The position numbers and the translations under genes were made by a program. 64,000 bases of DNA from positions 953,247-1,017,246 of the forward strand of contig NZ_STGA01000029.1 in assembly GCF_005222835.1 (NCBI RefSeq), in the 5' to 3' direction. This DNA comes from Rhizobium sp. FKY42. GTDB lineage: Bacteria; Pseudomonadota; Alphaproteobacteria; Rhizobiales; Rhizobiaceae. Positions 29,023 to 38,245 of this stretch are shown in pieces; within the stretch, counting starts at the first letter, position 1, and every line of letters begins with the position of its first letter. The notes beneath the pieces are model-generated. The model saw only the letters and a list, made by a program, of their open reading frames with translations. It was not told where the DNA came from and did no database searches.

Positions 29023-30126
29023 TTACTGGGCGCGGGGGTTTCGGCTGAGCCGTGTCAACAGTTGCGCCGTGTAATCCACCATTGGCACAATGCGCGAATA
29101 GTTCAGCCGGGTCGGACCAATCACGCCGACAGCACCAACGATGCGATCCTCCTCGTCGCGGTAGGGAGCAACCACCAGCGAGGAACCGGAGAGGGAGAAC
29201 AGCTTGTTCTCCGAGCCAATGAAGATACGGACACCGGGGCCGCTTTCCGCAAGATCGAGAATTTCCAGAAGACTGTCCTTCTTTTCGAGATCATCGAAAA
29301 GCATGCGCAGACGATCCAGATCCTCTGCGCCGGCCAAGCCCTCCAGAAGATTGGCGCGGCCGCGCACGATGAGGCGCGAGGGCTTTCCTTCCTCGTTGTC
29401 GCCTGCCCAGACAGCAAGACCTCTTTCCACCAGATCACGGGACAAGGTATCGAGTTCCGTCTGGACGCGCTGCTTCAGGGTGCGAAGCTGACCGCGCAAT
29501 TCCGGTAGGGTCTGTCCGCTCAGATGCGCGTTGAGGAAATTGGCAGCTTCCGTCAACTGCGATGAGGTCACACCGGCTGGCAGATCGATGATACGATTTT
29601 CAACCTGATTATGATCGCCAACGAGAATGGCCAGTGCCTTTGTCGGTTCCAATCGGATGAACTCGACATGTTTCAGCACAGGATCGCTTTTCGCCGTAAT
29701 TACGATCCCAGCCCCGCGGGAAACACCAGAAAGCATCAGAGATGCTTCCGTCATCAGATTTTCCATCGGCTGATCGCGGTCGCTGGCACGGATTTGGCGC
29801 TCGATGCTGGCGCGGTCTTCAACGGAAAGATCGCCGACCTGCATGAAGGCATCAACGAAGAAACGAAGGCCGATCTGGGTCGGCAAGCGACCGGCACTGA
29901 TGTGCGGGGCATAGATAAGCCCCAACTCCTCGAGGTCGCTCATCACGTTGCGAACGGAGGCCGGAGAGAGGGAGATCGGCAAAAGGCGCGCGAGATTGCG
30001 CGAGCCGAGCGGCTCGCCCGTTTCCAGATAGCTTTCGACGATACGCCGGAAGATCTCGCGCGATCGCTCGTCAAGCACCGAAGTGGTGTCCCTGCCCCGC
30101 GTTGGCTGAAGATCCATCTGTCGCAT
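29023..30126 (-). CDS. hrcA: Heat-inducible transcription repressor HrcA
   Basis: 367 aa. An N-terminal winged helix ([59 protein letters not shown]) is followed by a GAF-like dimer domain and the conserved ending [29 protein letters not shown]. HrcA binds the CIRCE operator of chaperone genes. The start at 30126 has AGGTG about 4 bases upstream; an ATG nine bases on is the alternative. I saw no CIRCE (TTAGCACTC-N9-GAGTGCTAA) upstream of hrcA or grpE, so its targets, such as groESL, are probably elsewhere. Divergent from rph. Confidence 0.96.
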   Translation of the reverse strand: MRQMDLQPTRGRDTTSVLDERSREIFRRIVESYLETGEPLGSRNLARLLPISLSPASVRNVMSDLEELGLIYAPHISAGRLPTQIGLRFFVDAFMQVGDLSVEDRASIERQIRASDRDQPMENLMTEASLMLSGVSRGAGIVITAKSDPVLKHVEFIRLEPTKALAILVGDHNQVENRIIDLPAGVTSSQLTEAANFLNAHLSGQTLPELRGQLRTLKQRVQTELDTLSRDLVERGLAVWAGDNEEGKPSRLIVRGRANLLEGLAGAEDLDRLRMLFDDLEKKDSLLEILDLAESGPGVRIFIGSENKLFSLSGSSLVVAPYRDEEDRIVGAVGVIGPTRLNYSRIVPMVDYTAQLLTRLSRNPRAQ

Positions 30127-30293
30127 TTCACCTGGCTGTTGACTATCCTGAAGCGAATATAATGCGGATCAAGCAATCGCCAAAGGATTTTTGACAGCCA
30201 TTGACCGCAACAATGCTAATCTTCCATGGGTTTTCCTTTGCAAAGCCTTGCCCGGGGTTCTAAGAGGCGTCTTAAGAACTTCAGGAGAGAACG

Positions 30294-31010
30294 ATGCGGC
30301 CCTCAGGCAGAAAAACCGACCAGATGCGCAAGGTCAGCTTTGAACGCAATGTGTCCAAGCATGCGGAAGGCTCATGCCTCGTCAAGTTTGGCGATACGCA
30401 CGTGCTGTGCACAGCAAGCCTCGAAGAAAAGACGCCGCCGTGGCTTCGCAACTCGGGCAAGGGTTGGGTGACGGCTGAATATGGAATGCTGCCCCGTGCC
30501 ACGGGCGACCGCATGAAGCGTGAGGCGGCTGCCGGAAAGCAGGGTGGACGCACCCAGGAAATCCAGCGATTGATCGGGCGCTCGCTGCGAGCTGTCATCG
30601 ATCTGGAAGCGCTCGGCGAAAAGCAGATCACGGTCGATTGCGATGTCATCCAGGCTGATGGCGGCACCCGGACTGCAGCCATCACCGGCGGCTGGATTGC
30701 GCTGCACGACTGCCTGAAGTGGATGGAGGCCCGCAACATGATCAAGCTGGAGCGCGTTCTCAAAGACCACGTCGCGGCGATCTCTTGCGGTATCTTCGCC
30801 GGACAGTCTGTCATCGACCTGGACTACCTTGAGGATTCGGCCGCTGAGACAGATGCGAACTTCGTCATGACGGGTTCCGGTGGAATTGTGGAGGTGCAAG
30901 GCACCGCTGAAGGCAAACCGTTTACACGCGACGAACTTCTGGGCCTTCTCGATCTGGCCGCTGCGGGCACTGCCGAACTGGTTGCGCTTCAGAAGCAGGC
31001 CATTGCCTGA
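30294..31010 (+). CDS. rph: Ribonuclease PH
   Basis: 238 aa, the normal length. It opens [42 protein letters not shown], the RNase PH signature, and contains [14 protein letters not shown], the phosphate-binding [12 protein letters not shown] and [20 protein letters not shown]. It trims tRNA 3' ends phosphorolytically as a hexamer. Start: ATG after a GGAGAG site. It is divergent from hrcA and followed 15 bases later by rdgB, the usual order in rhizobia. Confidence 0.97.
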   Translation: MRPSGRKTDQMRKVSFERNVSKHAEGSCLVKFGDTHVLCTASLEEKTPPWLRNSGKGWVTAEYGMLPRATGDRMKREAAAGKQGGRTQEIQRLIGRSLRAVIDLEALGEKQITVDCDVIQADGGTRTAAITGGWIALHDCLKWMEARNMIKLERVLKDHVAAISCGIFAGQSVIDLDYLEDSAAETDANFVMTGSGGIVEVQGTAEGKPFTRDELLGLLDLAAAGTAELVALQKQAIA

Positions 31011-31024
31011 GCGAGGTCAGACCG

Positions 31025-31669
31025 ATGCGCAAACTCGACACCCGCACCATTGTCGTTGCCAGCCACAATGCCGGAAAGATCCGCGAGATTGCGGATCTGA
31101 TCGGCCCCTTCGGCTTTGCCGCAAAGTCTGCAGCCGAACTCAATTTCATCGAGCCGGATGAAACCGGAACGACGTTTGAAGAAAACGCAACGATCAAGGC
31201 TTTGGCCTCTGCCAAGGCTTCCGGATTGCCTGCGCTGTCTGACGATTCCGGTCTGGTGATCGATGCTCTGGACGGGGCGCCAGGCGTCTATACCGCCAAT
31301 TGGGCGGAGACCGCCGATGGAACGCGCGATTTCGCCATGGCCATGCGCAGGGTGGAGGATGCGCTGCAGGAGCGCGGTGCGACGGTTGAGCAACAGCGTA
31401 CTGCCCGGTTCGTCAGCGTTTTGTGCCTTGCGTGGCCGGACGGACATACAGAGCTCTTCCGTGGCGAAGTGGAAGGCGTGATTGCGCCTGCTCCCCGCGG
31501 CACGCAGGGTTTTGGCTACGATCCGATCTTTCAACCATCCGGCTATTCCACCACTTTTGGCGAAATGAGCGCCGAAGAAAAACACGGCTGGAAGCCCGGC
31601 GATATGCAAGCGCTGTCGCACCGCGCCCGCGCCTTCAAGATTTTTGTCGAAACCTGCCTGGACGTATAA
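31025..31669 (+). CDS. rdgB: XTP/dITP pyrophosphatase (RdgB/HAM1 family)
   Basis: 214 aa. The substrate-binding signature [14 protein letters not shown] opens the protein; [36 protein letters not shown] is the metal site, followed by [30 protein letters not shown]. It hydrolyses non-canonical purine triphosphates such as dITP and XTP to prevent misincorporation. It follows rph by 15 bases and is followed by hemW, whose start is very close to or within its end. Confidence 0.96.
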   Translation: MRKLDTRTIVVASHNAGKIREIADLIGPFGFAAKSAAELNFIEPDETGTTFEENATIKALASAKASGLPALSDDSGLVIDALDGAPGVYTANWAETADGTRDFAMAMRRVEDALQERGATVEQQRTARFVSVLCLAWPDGHTELFRGEVEGVIAPAPRGTQGFGYDPIFQPSGYSTTFGEMSAEEKHGWKPGDMQALSHRARAFKIFVETCLDV

Positions 31670-31673
31670 GCCT

Positions 31674-32852
31674 TTGCTGACCGACGCCCCTCTCCTGCCT
31701 GATACCGGCGAACCGGGCTTTGGTCTTTATGTCCATTGGCCGTTCTGCGCGGCCAAGTGCCCCTATTGCGACTTCAACAGCCATGTGCGTCACACGCCTG
31801 TCGATCAGCAGCGGTTCACGCAAGGATTCCTGAAGGAAATGGACACGATGCGAAGCCTGACTGGCCCGCGAACCGTGACCAGCATCTTTCTGGGGGGCGG
31901 CACGCCCTCACTGATGGATCCTGCAACCGTTGAGGCCATTCTGGATGGTATCGCTGCACGGTGGCATACACCAGCCGGGATAGAAGTGACGATGGAAGCC
32001 AATCCTTCCAGCGTGGAAGCGGAGCGTTTCCGCGGCTACCGTTCGGCGGGTGTCAATCGTGTGTCTCTCGGCGTTCAGGCGCTGAATGACCGCGACCTGA
32101 AGTTCCTCGGGCGCCTGCACGATGTGGCGGATGCGCTGAAAGCCATACGTCTGGCGCGCGAGATTTTTCCACGCATGAGCTTCGACCTCATCTATGCACG
32201 CCCGAACCAGACTGTCGAGGAATGGGAAAGGGAGCTCAACGAGGCCGTATCCTACGCCGTGGATCACCTTTCCCTTTACCAGCTTACCATCGAAGAGGGC
32301 ACGGCCTTCTATGGGCTGCACAAGGCTGGCAAGCTGATCGTACCGGATGGCGATCAATCTGCGGCGCTGTACGAAGCGACGCAATCCATCACCGAAGGCT
32401 TCGGAATGCCTGCCTATGAGGTTTCCAACCACGCAAAGCCAGGTGCCGAGAGCCGACACAACCTGACCTACTGGCGCTATGGCGACTATGCCGGTATTGG
32501 TCCAGGCGCGCATGGGCGCATCAGCCGTGACCGCACAAAGATCGCGACCGCGACCGAACGCATGCCCGAACGCTGGCTAGAGCAGGTGGAAGCCAATGGC
32601 CATGGCATGGTGGAGCACGAGATCCTTGAACGCGAGGAACAGGCGGACGAACTTCTGCTGATGGGTTTGCGCCTGCGCGAGGGCGTGGACCTTGCCCGCT
32701 GGCAGCAATTGTCCGGCCGATTTCCCAATCCGGCGCGCGAGCAGTTTTTACTGGAACACGGGTTTATAGAGCGTCTCGGAAACTCCAGACTACGGTGCAC
32801 GCCAGCCGGAATGCTGATCCTCGACGCGGTGGTGGCGGATCTGGCTTGTTGA
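31674..32852 (+). CDS. hemW: Heme chaperone HemW (radical SAM coproporphyrinogen III oxidase-like)
   Basis: 392 aa as drawn. The radical SAM cluster motif is CAAKCPYC within GLYVHWPFCAAKCPYCDFN, followed by IFLGGGTPSLMD and TMEANPSSVEAERFRGYRSAGVNRVSLGVQ. The GAESRHNLTYWRYGDYAGIGPGAHGR stretch and a C-terminal winged-helix-like HemN_C region complete the fold. The extra Cys of true HemN (CxxxCxxCxC) is absent, as expected for HemW, which inserts heme rather than oxidising coproporphyrinogen. There is no ATG start: TTG at 31674, 5 bases after the rdgB stop, or TTG at 31644 inside rdgB are the options; neither has a good ribosome site. Confidence 0.92.
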   Translation: MLTDAPLLPDTGEPGFGLYVHWPFCAAKCPYCDFNSHVRHTPVDQQRFTQGFLKEMDTMRSLTGPRTVTSIFLGGGTPSLMDPATVEAILDGIAARWHTPAGIEVTMEANPSSVEAERFRGYRSAGVNRVSLGVQALNDRDLKFLGRLHDVADALKAIRLAREIFPRMSFDLIYARPNQTVEEWERELNEAVSYAVDHLSLYQLTIEEGTAFYGLHKAGKLIVPDGDQSAALYEATQSITEGFGMPAYEVSNHAKPGAESRHNLTYWRYGDYAGIGPGAHGRISRDRTKIATATERMPERWLEQVEANGHGMVEHEILEREEQADELLLMGLRLREGVDLARWQQLSGRFPNPAREQFLLEHGFIERLGNSRLRCTPAGMLILDAVVADLAC

Positions 32853-32888
32853 GCGCTACTCTCTCGAATCCAATAAGTGCGCCGCGCT

Positions 32889-33518
32889 TTAGAGCGCCTC
32901 AGCACCGTCCATTTTCCACGCGAAAACATGGAGCCAAGGCGTCGGCAGGCCATCATAACCGCCACCCTGCTGAGCTATTATTTCCAACGAAGACCAGCCG
33001 TGACCGTAGCTCGCGCGCAGCCAATCCTGATCAGGATAATTGTAGTAGCGGCCAAGCCCATCAAGGCCCTCCGCATGACCAGCCTTGTAGCTGGCGTAGA
33101 AGATACCGTTTGGCTTGAGTGCACGCTGGATACGCTGGAGGATATCAGCCAGGTCATGTCGCGGGACATGGAGAAGGCAGGCATTCGCCCAGACACCATC
33201 ATAGGCGTCGAGGGCGCTGATCTGAGCGAAGGGGAGGATACCAACAGGAATTCCGAGACGAGCCGAGGCCTGCTCCGCCATCTCGGCAATTCCATCGGTT
33301 GGATGGACCTCGAGGCCTTTTGATAGCATCCAGGCGCTATCGCGGCCGCTGCCGCAACCAAGCTCAAGCACCCGCGCATCGCGTGCCAAGAGTGCGCCGA
33401 AGCGCGTCAGATGTTCCGAGACAGAATAATTACCTGTGTCTGCGGCGTAGCTTGCCGCACGACGACTGTAAAAGGATTGGGTGGCATCAGTATCGGAACC
33501 CATGCCACCGCGTTGCAT
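32889..33518 (-). CDS. Class I SAM-dependent methyltransferase
   Basis: 209 aa. Motif I is VLELGCGSGRDSAWML, followed by an acidic HPTDGIAEMAEQA (ribose loop) and the VWANACLLHVPRHDLADILQRIQRALKPNGIFYASYK block of small-molecule or protein methyltransferases (TehB/UbiG-like). The substrate cannot be told. The ATG at 33518 shares its A with the dnaA stop (TGATG), so translation is probably coupled to dnaA; an ATG at 33503 is the alternative. Convergent with hemW, 36 bases apart. Confidence 0.85.
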   Translation of the reverse strand: MQRGGMGSDTDATQSFYSRRAASYAADTGNYSVSEHLTRFGALLARDARVLELGCGSGRDSAWMLSKGLEVHPTDGIAEMAEQASARLGIPVGILPFAQISALDAYDGVWANACLLHVPRHDLADILQRIQRALKPNGIFYASYKAGHAEGLDGLGRYYNYPDQDWLRASYGHGWSSLEIIAQQGGGYDGLPTPWLHVFAWKMDGAEAL

Positions 33519-35092
33519 CAGGCGTTGTTTTCGTTGATCAAGCGCTTGAGCAATTCGATCTCGTGGCTGAGCTTGGTATCACCGGAAATCAGCTCTTCGA
33601 TCTTGCGCACAGCGTGGAGAACGGTCGTATGATCGCGCCCGCCAAAGCGGCGACCGATTTCCGGGAATGACCGCGGAGTCAACGTTTTCGACAAATACAT
33701 GGCGATCTGGCGCGGCTTGACGATGACACGCGTACGGCGGTTCGACACAAGCTCCTGGCGCGAAACGTTGTAGTGGCGCGCCACAATCCGCTGAATGTCC
33801 TCGATGCGAACCCGCTTTGCCTCGCCCGCACCCACGAGATGCGCAAGAAGCTCATCGACGCGCCCGATGGATAGCTCAGGTTCGAACGAGCGCCGGAAGA
33901 TCAACTGGTTGAACGCACCTTCAAGTTCGCGGCCGGAATTGGCAACATTGCGCGCAACGTGGCTCAGGATCTCATCGGGGATATCGAGCGCCTGATCATC
34001 CTGACGCGCCATTTCCAGACGGCGCTTCAGCATCTCGAAGCGCATCTCATAGTCCGGTGTTTCCATCTCGATGGCAACGCCACCCTGGAGGCGTGAACGG
34101 ACGCGAGGATCAAGAGATTCCAGCTCCCACGGTGCACGGTCGGCGGCGACAACCACTTGCTTTGCACTGTCCAGCAGCATGTTCAGAAGGTGACAGAACT
34201 CGTTCTGGATCATCTTGCCCTGCAGAAACTGCATGTCATCGATGATGAGAAGGTCGATGTTGCGCAGCGACTCCTTCAAGGTCAGCGCGTCGTTGTCGCG
34301 GATGGCCGTTGCGAACCGCCACATGAAATATTCAGCGGTCAGATAGACGACACGCGGCATGCGGGATGAACCGACCGCCGCATTGGCAATGGCCTGCAGC
34401 AGATGCGTCTTGCCAAGGCCCACACCGGAATGAATGAACAGCGGATTGAACCGTACGGCGCTTGCACCGGCTTCCGCAATCGTGCGGGCTGCGGCCAGTG
34501 CCACCCGGTTCGACGGACCCTCGACGAAGGTGTCGAAGGTATAACGGCTGTCGAGCGGCGAGCCAAACAGAGGGCCTGCAGAAGCGGTGCGAGCAGATGG
34601 CGCTGCAGCCTGTTGTGCTGGCTGGGACTGCGTCGGAAAGGCCGCGATCTGGCCGATTTCGCGCGGACCGCTGGAACGGCGCTGCGGTGCTGCAACGGGA
34701 GTTTCCGGTACTGCTGCACGCTCTTCGCCAGACGGACGAACCGCACGGCTGGCCGTTCTCACCAGGATCTCAACCTTCAGGATCTCGGAGTCCTCGGCCT
34801 GAAAGATAGAGGTAATGAGATCCAGATAGCGGTTGTTGATCCAGGATTTGAGAAAGGTCGTCGGCACGCTGAGACGAACGACGCTCTTGGAGATGGAGTG
34901 CAGTTTCAGGCGACCAAACCAGCTTGCATACACGTCAGGGCCGACCTGCGCCTTCAAACGGGCACTGAACCGTTCGAACAGAGCATCATGCTTCATTTCA
35001 GATTTTTCCCCTGCCGCCTGGGACTGAACGCTTTCGAACGCCTCGGACACCTGGTTGCCACTCTCCAAAGTCCGGGTCGATACGGTGTTCAT
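33518..35092 (-). CDS. dnaA: Chromosomal replication initiator DnaA
   Basis: 524 aa from the ATG at 35092 ([13 protein letters not shown]), which has AAGGA six bases upstream; an ATG at 35098 lies within that site, and the open frame upstream to 35302 is unlike DnaA. Domain I begins at [19 protein letters not shown], a proline/alanine-rich linker follows, then the AAA+ domain with Walker [13 protein letters not shown] and Walker [13 protein letters not shown]. The C-terminal box-binding domain ends [19 protein letters not shown]. It melts oriC at initiation. oriC itself is not recognisable here; in this group it usually lies elsewhere. A long, GANTC-dense upstream region is described separately. 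Confidence 0.97.
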   Translation of the reverse strand: MNTVSTRTLESGNQVSEAFESVQSQAAGEKSEMKHDALFERFSARLKAQVGPDVYASWFGRLKLHSISKSVVRLSVPTTFLKSWINNRYLDLITSIFQAEDSEILKVEILVRTASRAVRPSGEERAAVPETPVAAPQRRSSGPREIGQIAAFPTQSQPAQQAAAPSARTASAGPLFGSPLDSRYTFDTFVEGPSNRVALAAARTIAEAGASAVRFNPLFIHSGVGLGKTHLLQAIANAAVGSSRMPRVVYLTAEYFMWRFATAIRDNDALTLKESLRNIDLLIIDDMQFLQGKMIQNEFCHLLNMLLDSAKQVVVAADRAPWELESLDPRVRSRLQGGVAIEMETPDYEMRFEMLKRRLEMARQDDQALDIPDEILSHVARNVANSGRELEGAFNQLIFRRSFEPELSIGRVDELLAHLVGAGEAKRVRIEDIQRIVARHYNVSRQELVSNRRTRVIVKPRQIAMYLSKTLTPRSFPEIGRRFGGRDHTTVLHAVRKIEELISGDTKLSHEIELLKRLINENNA

Positions 35093-35550
35093 ATGCATTC
35101 CTTGCCGCCTTCTCATGTGTTTCCCGCCGGAAGGTGCCAAAGCCACCCGCCAGGATAAATTCTTGTTCGGCCTCTGCTCCCGGTTCTCCTCGCCAGAACC
35201 GGCAACATCCGCCTTGGTTGCATGTGCCGTGCGACCCCTCGCACGGCGCCGGCTATCCGGCTGCTGGCGCGCCCCCGTGCGCCCCAGGAGACCCGATCTC
35301 ACCCTCGTCGATGAAACCAGGCCCGCACTTCAATCCGAATGCAACGCCCCATTCGGCACAAACGATAGACCCCGGTGCCCATGAGGCACCGATGAATACG
35401 CTCAAACTTTTTGAAGAACCGAACTGCGTTCGCGGTCCGGACAAGAGACGAAAATCTGGAGACCTCGGTCAAGCCGAAATCTCTGCGTCGATTTTCTGGA
35501 GGGTTCCCCGTGCCTCTTGCTGAGACCTATTAAGGCAGGATCAAGGGGGG

Positions 35551-35729
35551 GAATCAACGACGAATTTTACATAAAATTAAGCCAGACGCGTTGACTCAGA
35601 GCGCCTAATTTGACTCGGAGAAGAGGCTTTCGGGGAGAATCTCAAACGAATCAATGGGATTCAAAAATGACATAGAGACACAGGGCGAGAAAGGGCAAAA
35701 AAATAAAAAATCGCTTGACTCACAGACTC
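35551..35729. promoter_or_regulatory. Cluster of eight GANTC (CcrM) methylation sites upstream of dnaA
   Basis: GAATC at 35551, GACTC at 35593, GACTC at 35612, GAATC at 35637, GAATC at 35648, GATTC at 35658, GACTC at 35717 and GACTC at 35725 (start positions), with a ninth at 35862. CcrM methylates GANTC in Alphaproteobacteria, and methylation state controls dnaA transcription in Caulobacter. Fewer than one site would be expected by chance in this length. Confidence 0.8.
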
Positions 35730-35866
35730 TCGAATTTCCCCGACCGACTGCGACAGCCTTGACAGGATCCTCCGATAAATACCTGAAAATAAACAATTAT
35801 TTCTGTCACTGCGGTGTCATGGAAGTCTTTGCCACCCTTTGACCCAACTTCTTACAGGTCAGAATC

Positions 35867-35895
35867 ACGAAAAGCCCGGTCGATGACCGGGCTTC
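35867..35895 (-). terminator. Rho-independent terminator after rpsT
   Basis: A 10-bp perfect stem (AAGCCCGGTC at 35872-35881 with GACCGGGCTT at 35885-35894) has a tight 3-base loop and is followed on the minus strand by TTTTCGTG. It lies 27 bases after the rpsT stop. Confidence 0.85.
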
Positions 35896-35921
35896 AAAAT
35901 GACAACCGTTTGTGACGGTAA

Positions 35922-36188
35922 TTAGGCGGAGATTGCCTTCACGCGGGCCGCAAGACGCGACACCTTGCGCGAGGCCGTGTTGCGGTGAACAACACCCTTC
36001 GTGGCAGCGCGCTGGATTTCCGGCTGAGCTGCCCGCAGAGCTTCCGCTGCTGCTGCTGCATCGCCCGAAGCGATGGCTTCCTCAACCTTACGGATGAAGG
36101 TACGAACGCGCGAACGGCGCGCCTTGTTGATGTCTGTGCGGCGTGCGATCTTGCGGGTCGCCTTCTTCGCCGAAGTGGTATTGGCCAT
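35922..36188 (-). CDS. rpsT: 30S ribosomal protein S20
   Basis: 88 aa from the ATG at 36188 ([32 protein letters not shown]), with AGAGG upstream. The sequence is the standard S20 helical bundle, highly basic, with VEEAIASGD and the final [20 protein letters not shown]. The length equals that of typical S20. It binds 16S rRNA early in 30S assembly. In rhizobia rpsT lies between mutM and dnaA on one strand, as here. Confidence 0.98.
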   Translation of the reverse strand: MANTTSAKKATRKIARRTDINKARRSRVRTFIRKVEEAIASGDAAAAAEALRAAQPEIQRAATKGVVHRNTASRKVSRLAARVKAISA

Positions 36189-36396
36189 CTCTGCCTCTCT
36201 TCGAATTCGAACCAAAACTCCGCCGTCGCCGCGCCGGGTCTACCTGACCTGTCATCCAGCAATTTGGGAGCAATAGAGGAAGCCGTCGAAGGCTTTCCCA
36301 ACTGTGGGCGGTCTAATAGCTGGAATGCAGCCCGCCGTCAACGCGCAATTTCGCAGGATTTTTTGCGAAAAGGTCGAAAACATCGAGTCTTGCGAG

Positions 36397-37287
36397 TCAC
36401 TTCTGGCACGTTGCGCAGAAGAAGGTTGAGCGGCCGGACTGTACAACGCGTTCAATCGTTCCGCCGCAGCCATCGCGCCGACAGGGCTGCCCTTCCTGAT
36501 CGTAGACCGCAAAACTGTGCTGGAAGTAGCCCAGTGAGCCGTCCGTCTGGATGTGGTCGCGCAGGCTAGAGCCTCCCGCCGCGATGGCATCGGCAATCAC
36601 GTCGCGAATGGCCTGCACCAACGTTTCCAAGGCCGGGCCAGGATTCCCGCTACCCGTCACGAGTGTCGCGCCCTTCCTCAGTGGGGAAAGCCCGGCACGC
36701 CAGAGAGCTTCACAGACATAGATATTGCCGAGGCCGGCAATGACCGTCTGATCGAGCAAGAGGCTTTTCAACGGTTGTGAGCGCCCCTCGAACTTTTTCG
36801 CCAGCACATCCGCATCCAGAAGATTGCCGGTCGGCTCCGGCCCCATTCCGGCAAAGGCCGGATATAGATCAAGTTCAGCTCGCGGCCACAAATGCATGAA
36901 ACCGAAACGACGAGGGTCGTTGTAGATGACACGGCATGCAGCCTCTTCGGATTCGAGATGGAAAACGACGTGATCGTGCTTGCCATCCTTGGATCGCACG
37001 TAATGAAACTCACCCGGAAGATCGCTCAAGTCGCCTTGTTCGATGCGGAAGGAACCGGACATGCCCAGATGAGCTATTATGGTCATGCCATCGTCGAGAT
37101 CGATGAGCAGATATTTGGCGCGGCGCCCCAGCCCGACAATCCGCCGGCCGGACACACGGGCGGAAAAATCATCCGGAAAGGGAAAACGTAGATCGGGACG
37201 CCTGGCCTCGAGCGAAAGCACCGTCATGTTCTCCATCACGGGCGCCAATCCGCGGCGCACCGTTTCCACCTCTGGCAATTCGGGCAT
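36397..37287 (-). CDS. mutM: Formamidopyrimidine-DNA glycosylase
   Basis: 296 aa. It opens [16 protein letters not shown] with the catalytic Pro2 and Glu3; the helix-two-turn-helix region has [23 protein letters not shown]; and the C-terminal zinc finger is C269-x4-C274 ... C291-x2-C294, the x4 spacing being common in alphaproteobacteria. It removes 8-oxoguanine and formamidopyrimidines and cuts the abasic strand. It is divergent from ubiE and precedes rpsT by about 208 bases, which show no gene or clear signal. Confidence 0.97.
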   Translation of the reverse strand: MPELPEVETVRRGLAPVMENMTVLSLEARRPDLRFPFPDDFSARVSGRRIVGLGRRAKYLLIDLDDGMTIIAHLGMSGSFRIEQGDLSDLPGEFHYVRSKDGKHDHVVFHLESEEAACRVIYNDPRRFGFMHLWPRAELDLYPAFAGMGPEPTGNLLDADVLAKKFEGRSQPLKSLLLDQTVIAGLGNIYVCEALWRAGLSPLRKGATLVTGSGNPGPALETLVQAIRDVIADAIAAGGSSLRDHIQTDGSLGYFQHSFAVYDQEGQPCRRDGCGGTIERVVQSGRSTFFCATCQK

Positions 37288-37429
37288 GCGTACCTTACTT
37301 CCTGTTTCAACGGCGCTGCCCTTGCTCTATAGACCAGCGCCAAAGTGCCGCAAGCGGCCTCAAGAGAGATAGTATAGCCGATCCAACTTCGCTATGGTCC
37401 GGCCGAGTTTGAAACGGAGATGAACAACC

Positions 37430-38206
37430 ATGGCTGAGAACCGTGTCACGGCAGACGGCGGAATGGAAACCTCCTACGGTTTTCGCAGTGTTGCGGAAGG
37501 CGAAAAGCAGGGCCTGGTGAACGAAGTATTTCACAAGGTCGCGAAACGCTACGACATCATGAACGACGTCATGTCGGCGGGCATGCATCGTGTGTGGAAG
37601 AATGCGATGGTGGCCGCACTCAATCCGCGCAAGGATCCCTCCTACAAGGTCCTGGATGTCGCAGGCGGCACCGGAGACATTGCCTTCCGTATCGTAGAGG
37701 CCTCCAACCGTCTCGCCCATGCCACCGTTCTGGACATCAACGGTTCCATGCTGGAAGTCGGCGCAGAACGCGCTGCCAGCCGCAAGCTTTCCGACAATCT
37801 GACGTTTGTCGAGGCCAATGCGGAGGAACTTCCGTTCGAAAACAATAGCTTTGACGCTTATACGATTGCACTTGGCATTCGCAATGTTCCGCACATCGAT
37901 GTGGCACTGAGCGAAGCTTATCGGGTTCTGAAGCGCGGCGGGCGTTTATTGGTGCTGGAGTTTACGGAATTTGAGATTCCGCTTCTTGATCGTATTTACG
38001 ATGAATGGTCTTTCAAGGCGATTCCGCGGTTCGGCAAGATGATTACCGGCGATGCAGAGCCCTATCAGTATCTGGTGGAATCGATCCGCAAGTTCCCCAA
38101 TCAGGAAGATTTCGCCAAGATGATCCGAACCGCCGGGTTCTCCCGCGTGACCTACACCAATTATATGGGTGGCATCACAGCGCTTCACTCTGGCTGGAAA
38201 TTGTAA
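37430..38206 (+). CDS. ubiE: Ubiquinone/menaquinone biosynthesis C-methyltransferase UbiE
   Basis: 258 aa. UbiE signatures: [17 protein letters not shown], the SAM motif [47 protein letters not shown] and the ending [22 protein letters not shown]. It methylates the C2 of the benzoquinol ring in ubiquinone synthesis. It is divergent from mutM and followed 39 bases later by ubiB, forming a quinone-synthesis pair that continues towards coaBC. Confidence 0.97.
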   Translation: MAENRVTADGGMETSYGFRSVAEGEKQGLVNEVFHKVAKRYDIMNDVMSAGMHRVWKNAMVAALNPRKDPSYKVLDVAGGTGDIAFRIVEASNRLAHATVLDINGSMLEVGAERAASRKLSDNLTFVEANAEELPFENNSFDAYTIALGIRNVPHIDVALSEAYRVLKRGGRLLVLEFTEFEIPLLDRIYDEWSFKAIPRFGKMITGDAEPYQYLVESIRKFPNQEDFAKMIRTAGFSRVTYTNYMGGITALHSGWKL

Positions 38207-38245
38207 TCGCATGAAATTGGCAAAGATTGCTGCGGAGGCTGGCCA

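Larger units (their letters stand above)
35093..35921. other. Long dnaA-rpsT intergenic region
   Basis: About 830 bases without a supportable gene. The dnaA-proximal part (35100-35520) is GC-rich with a small hairpin (GGTGCC/GGCACC at 35374-35390). The distal part (35521-35850) is AT-rich, carries eight GANTC sites in 179 bases and is the likely dnaA promoter region, implying a 5' leader of several hundred bases. I could not fix -10/-35 boxes. The rpsT terminator occupies 35867-35895. Confidence 0.6.

Noticed and set aside
29023..30293. CIRCE operator expected near hrcA or grpE
   Set aside because: No TTAGCACTC-N9-GAGTGCTAA or close variant was seen in either upstream region.
35093..35921. 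oriC next to dnaA
   Set aside because: No cluster of DnaA boxes (TTATCCACA type) was seen; in this group oriC usually lies away from dnaA.
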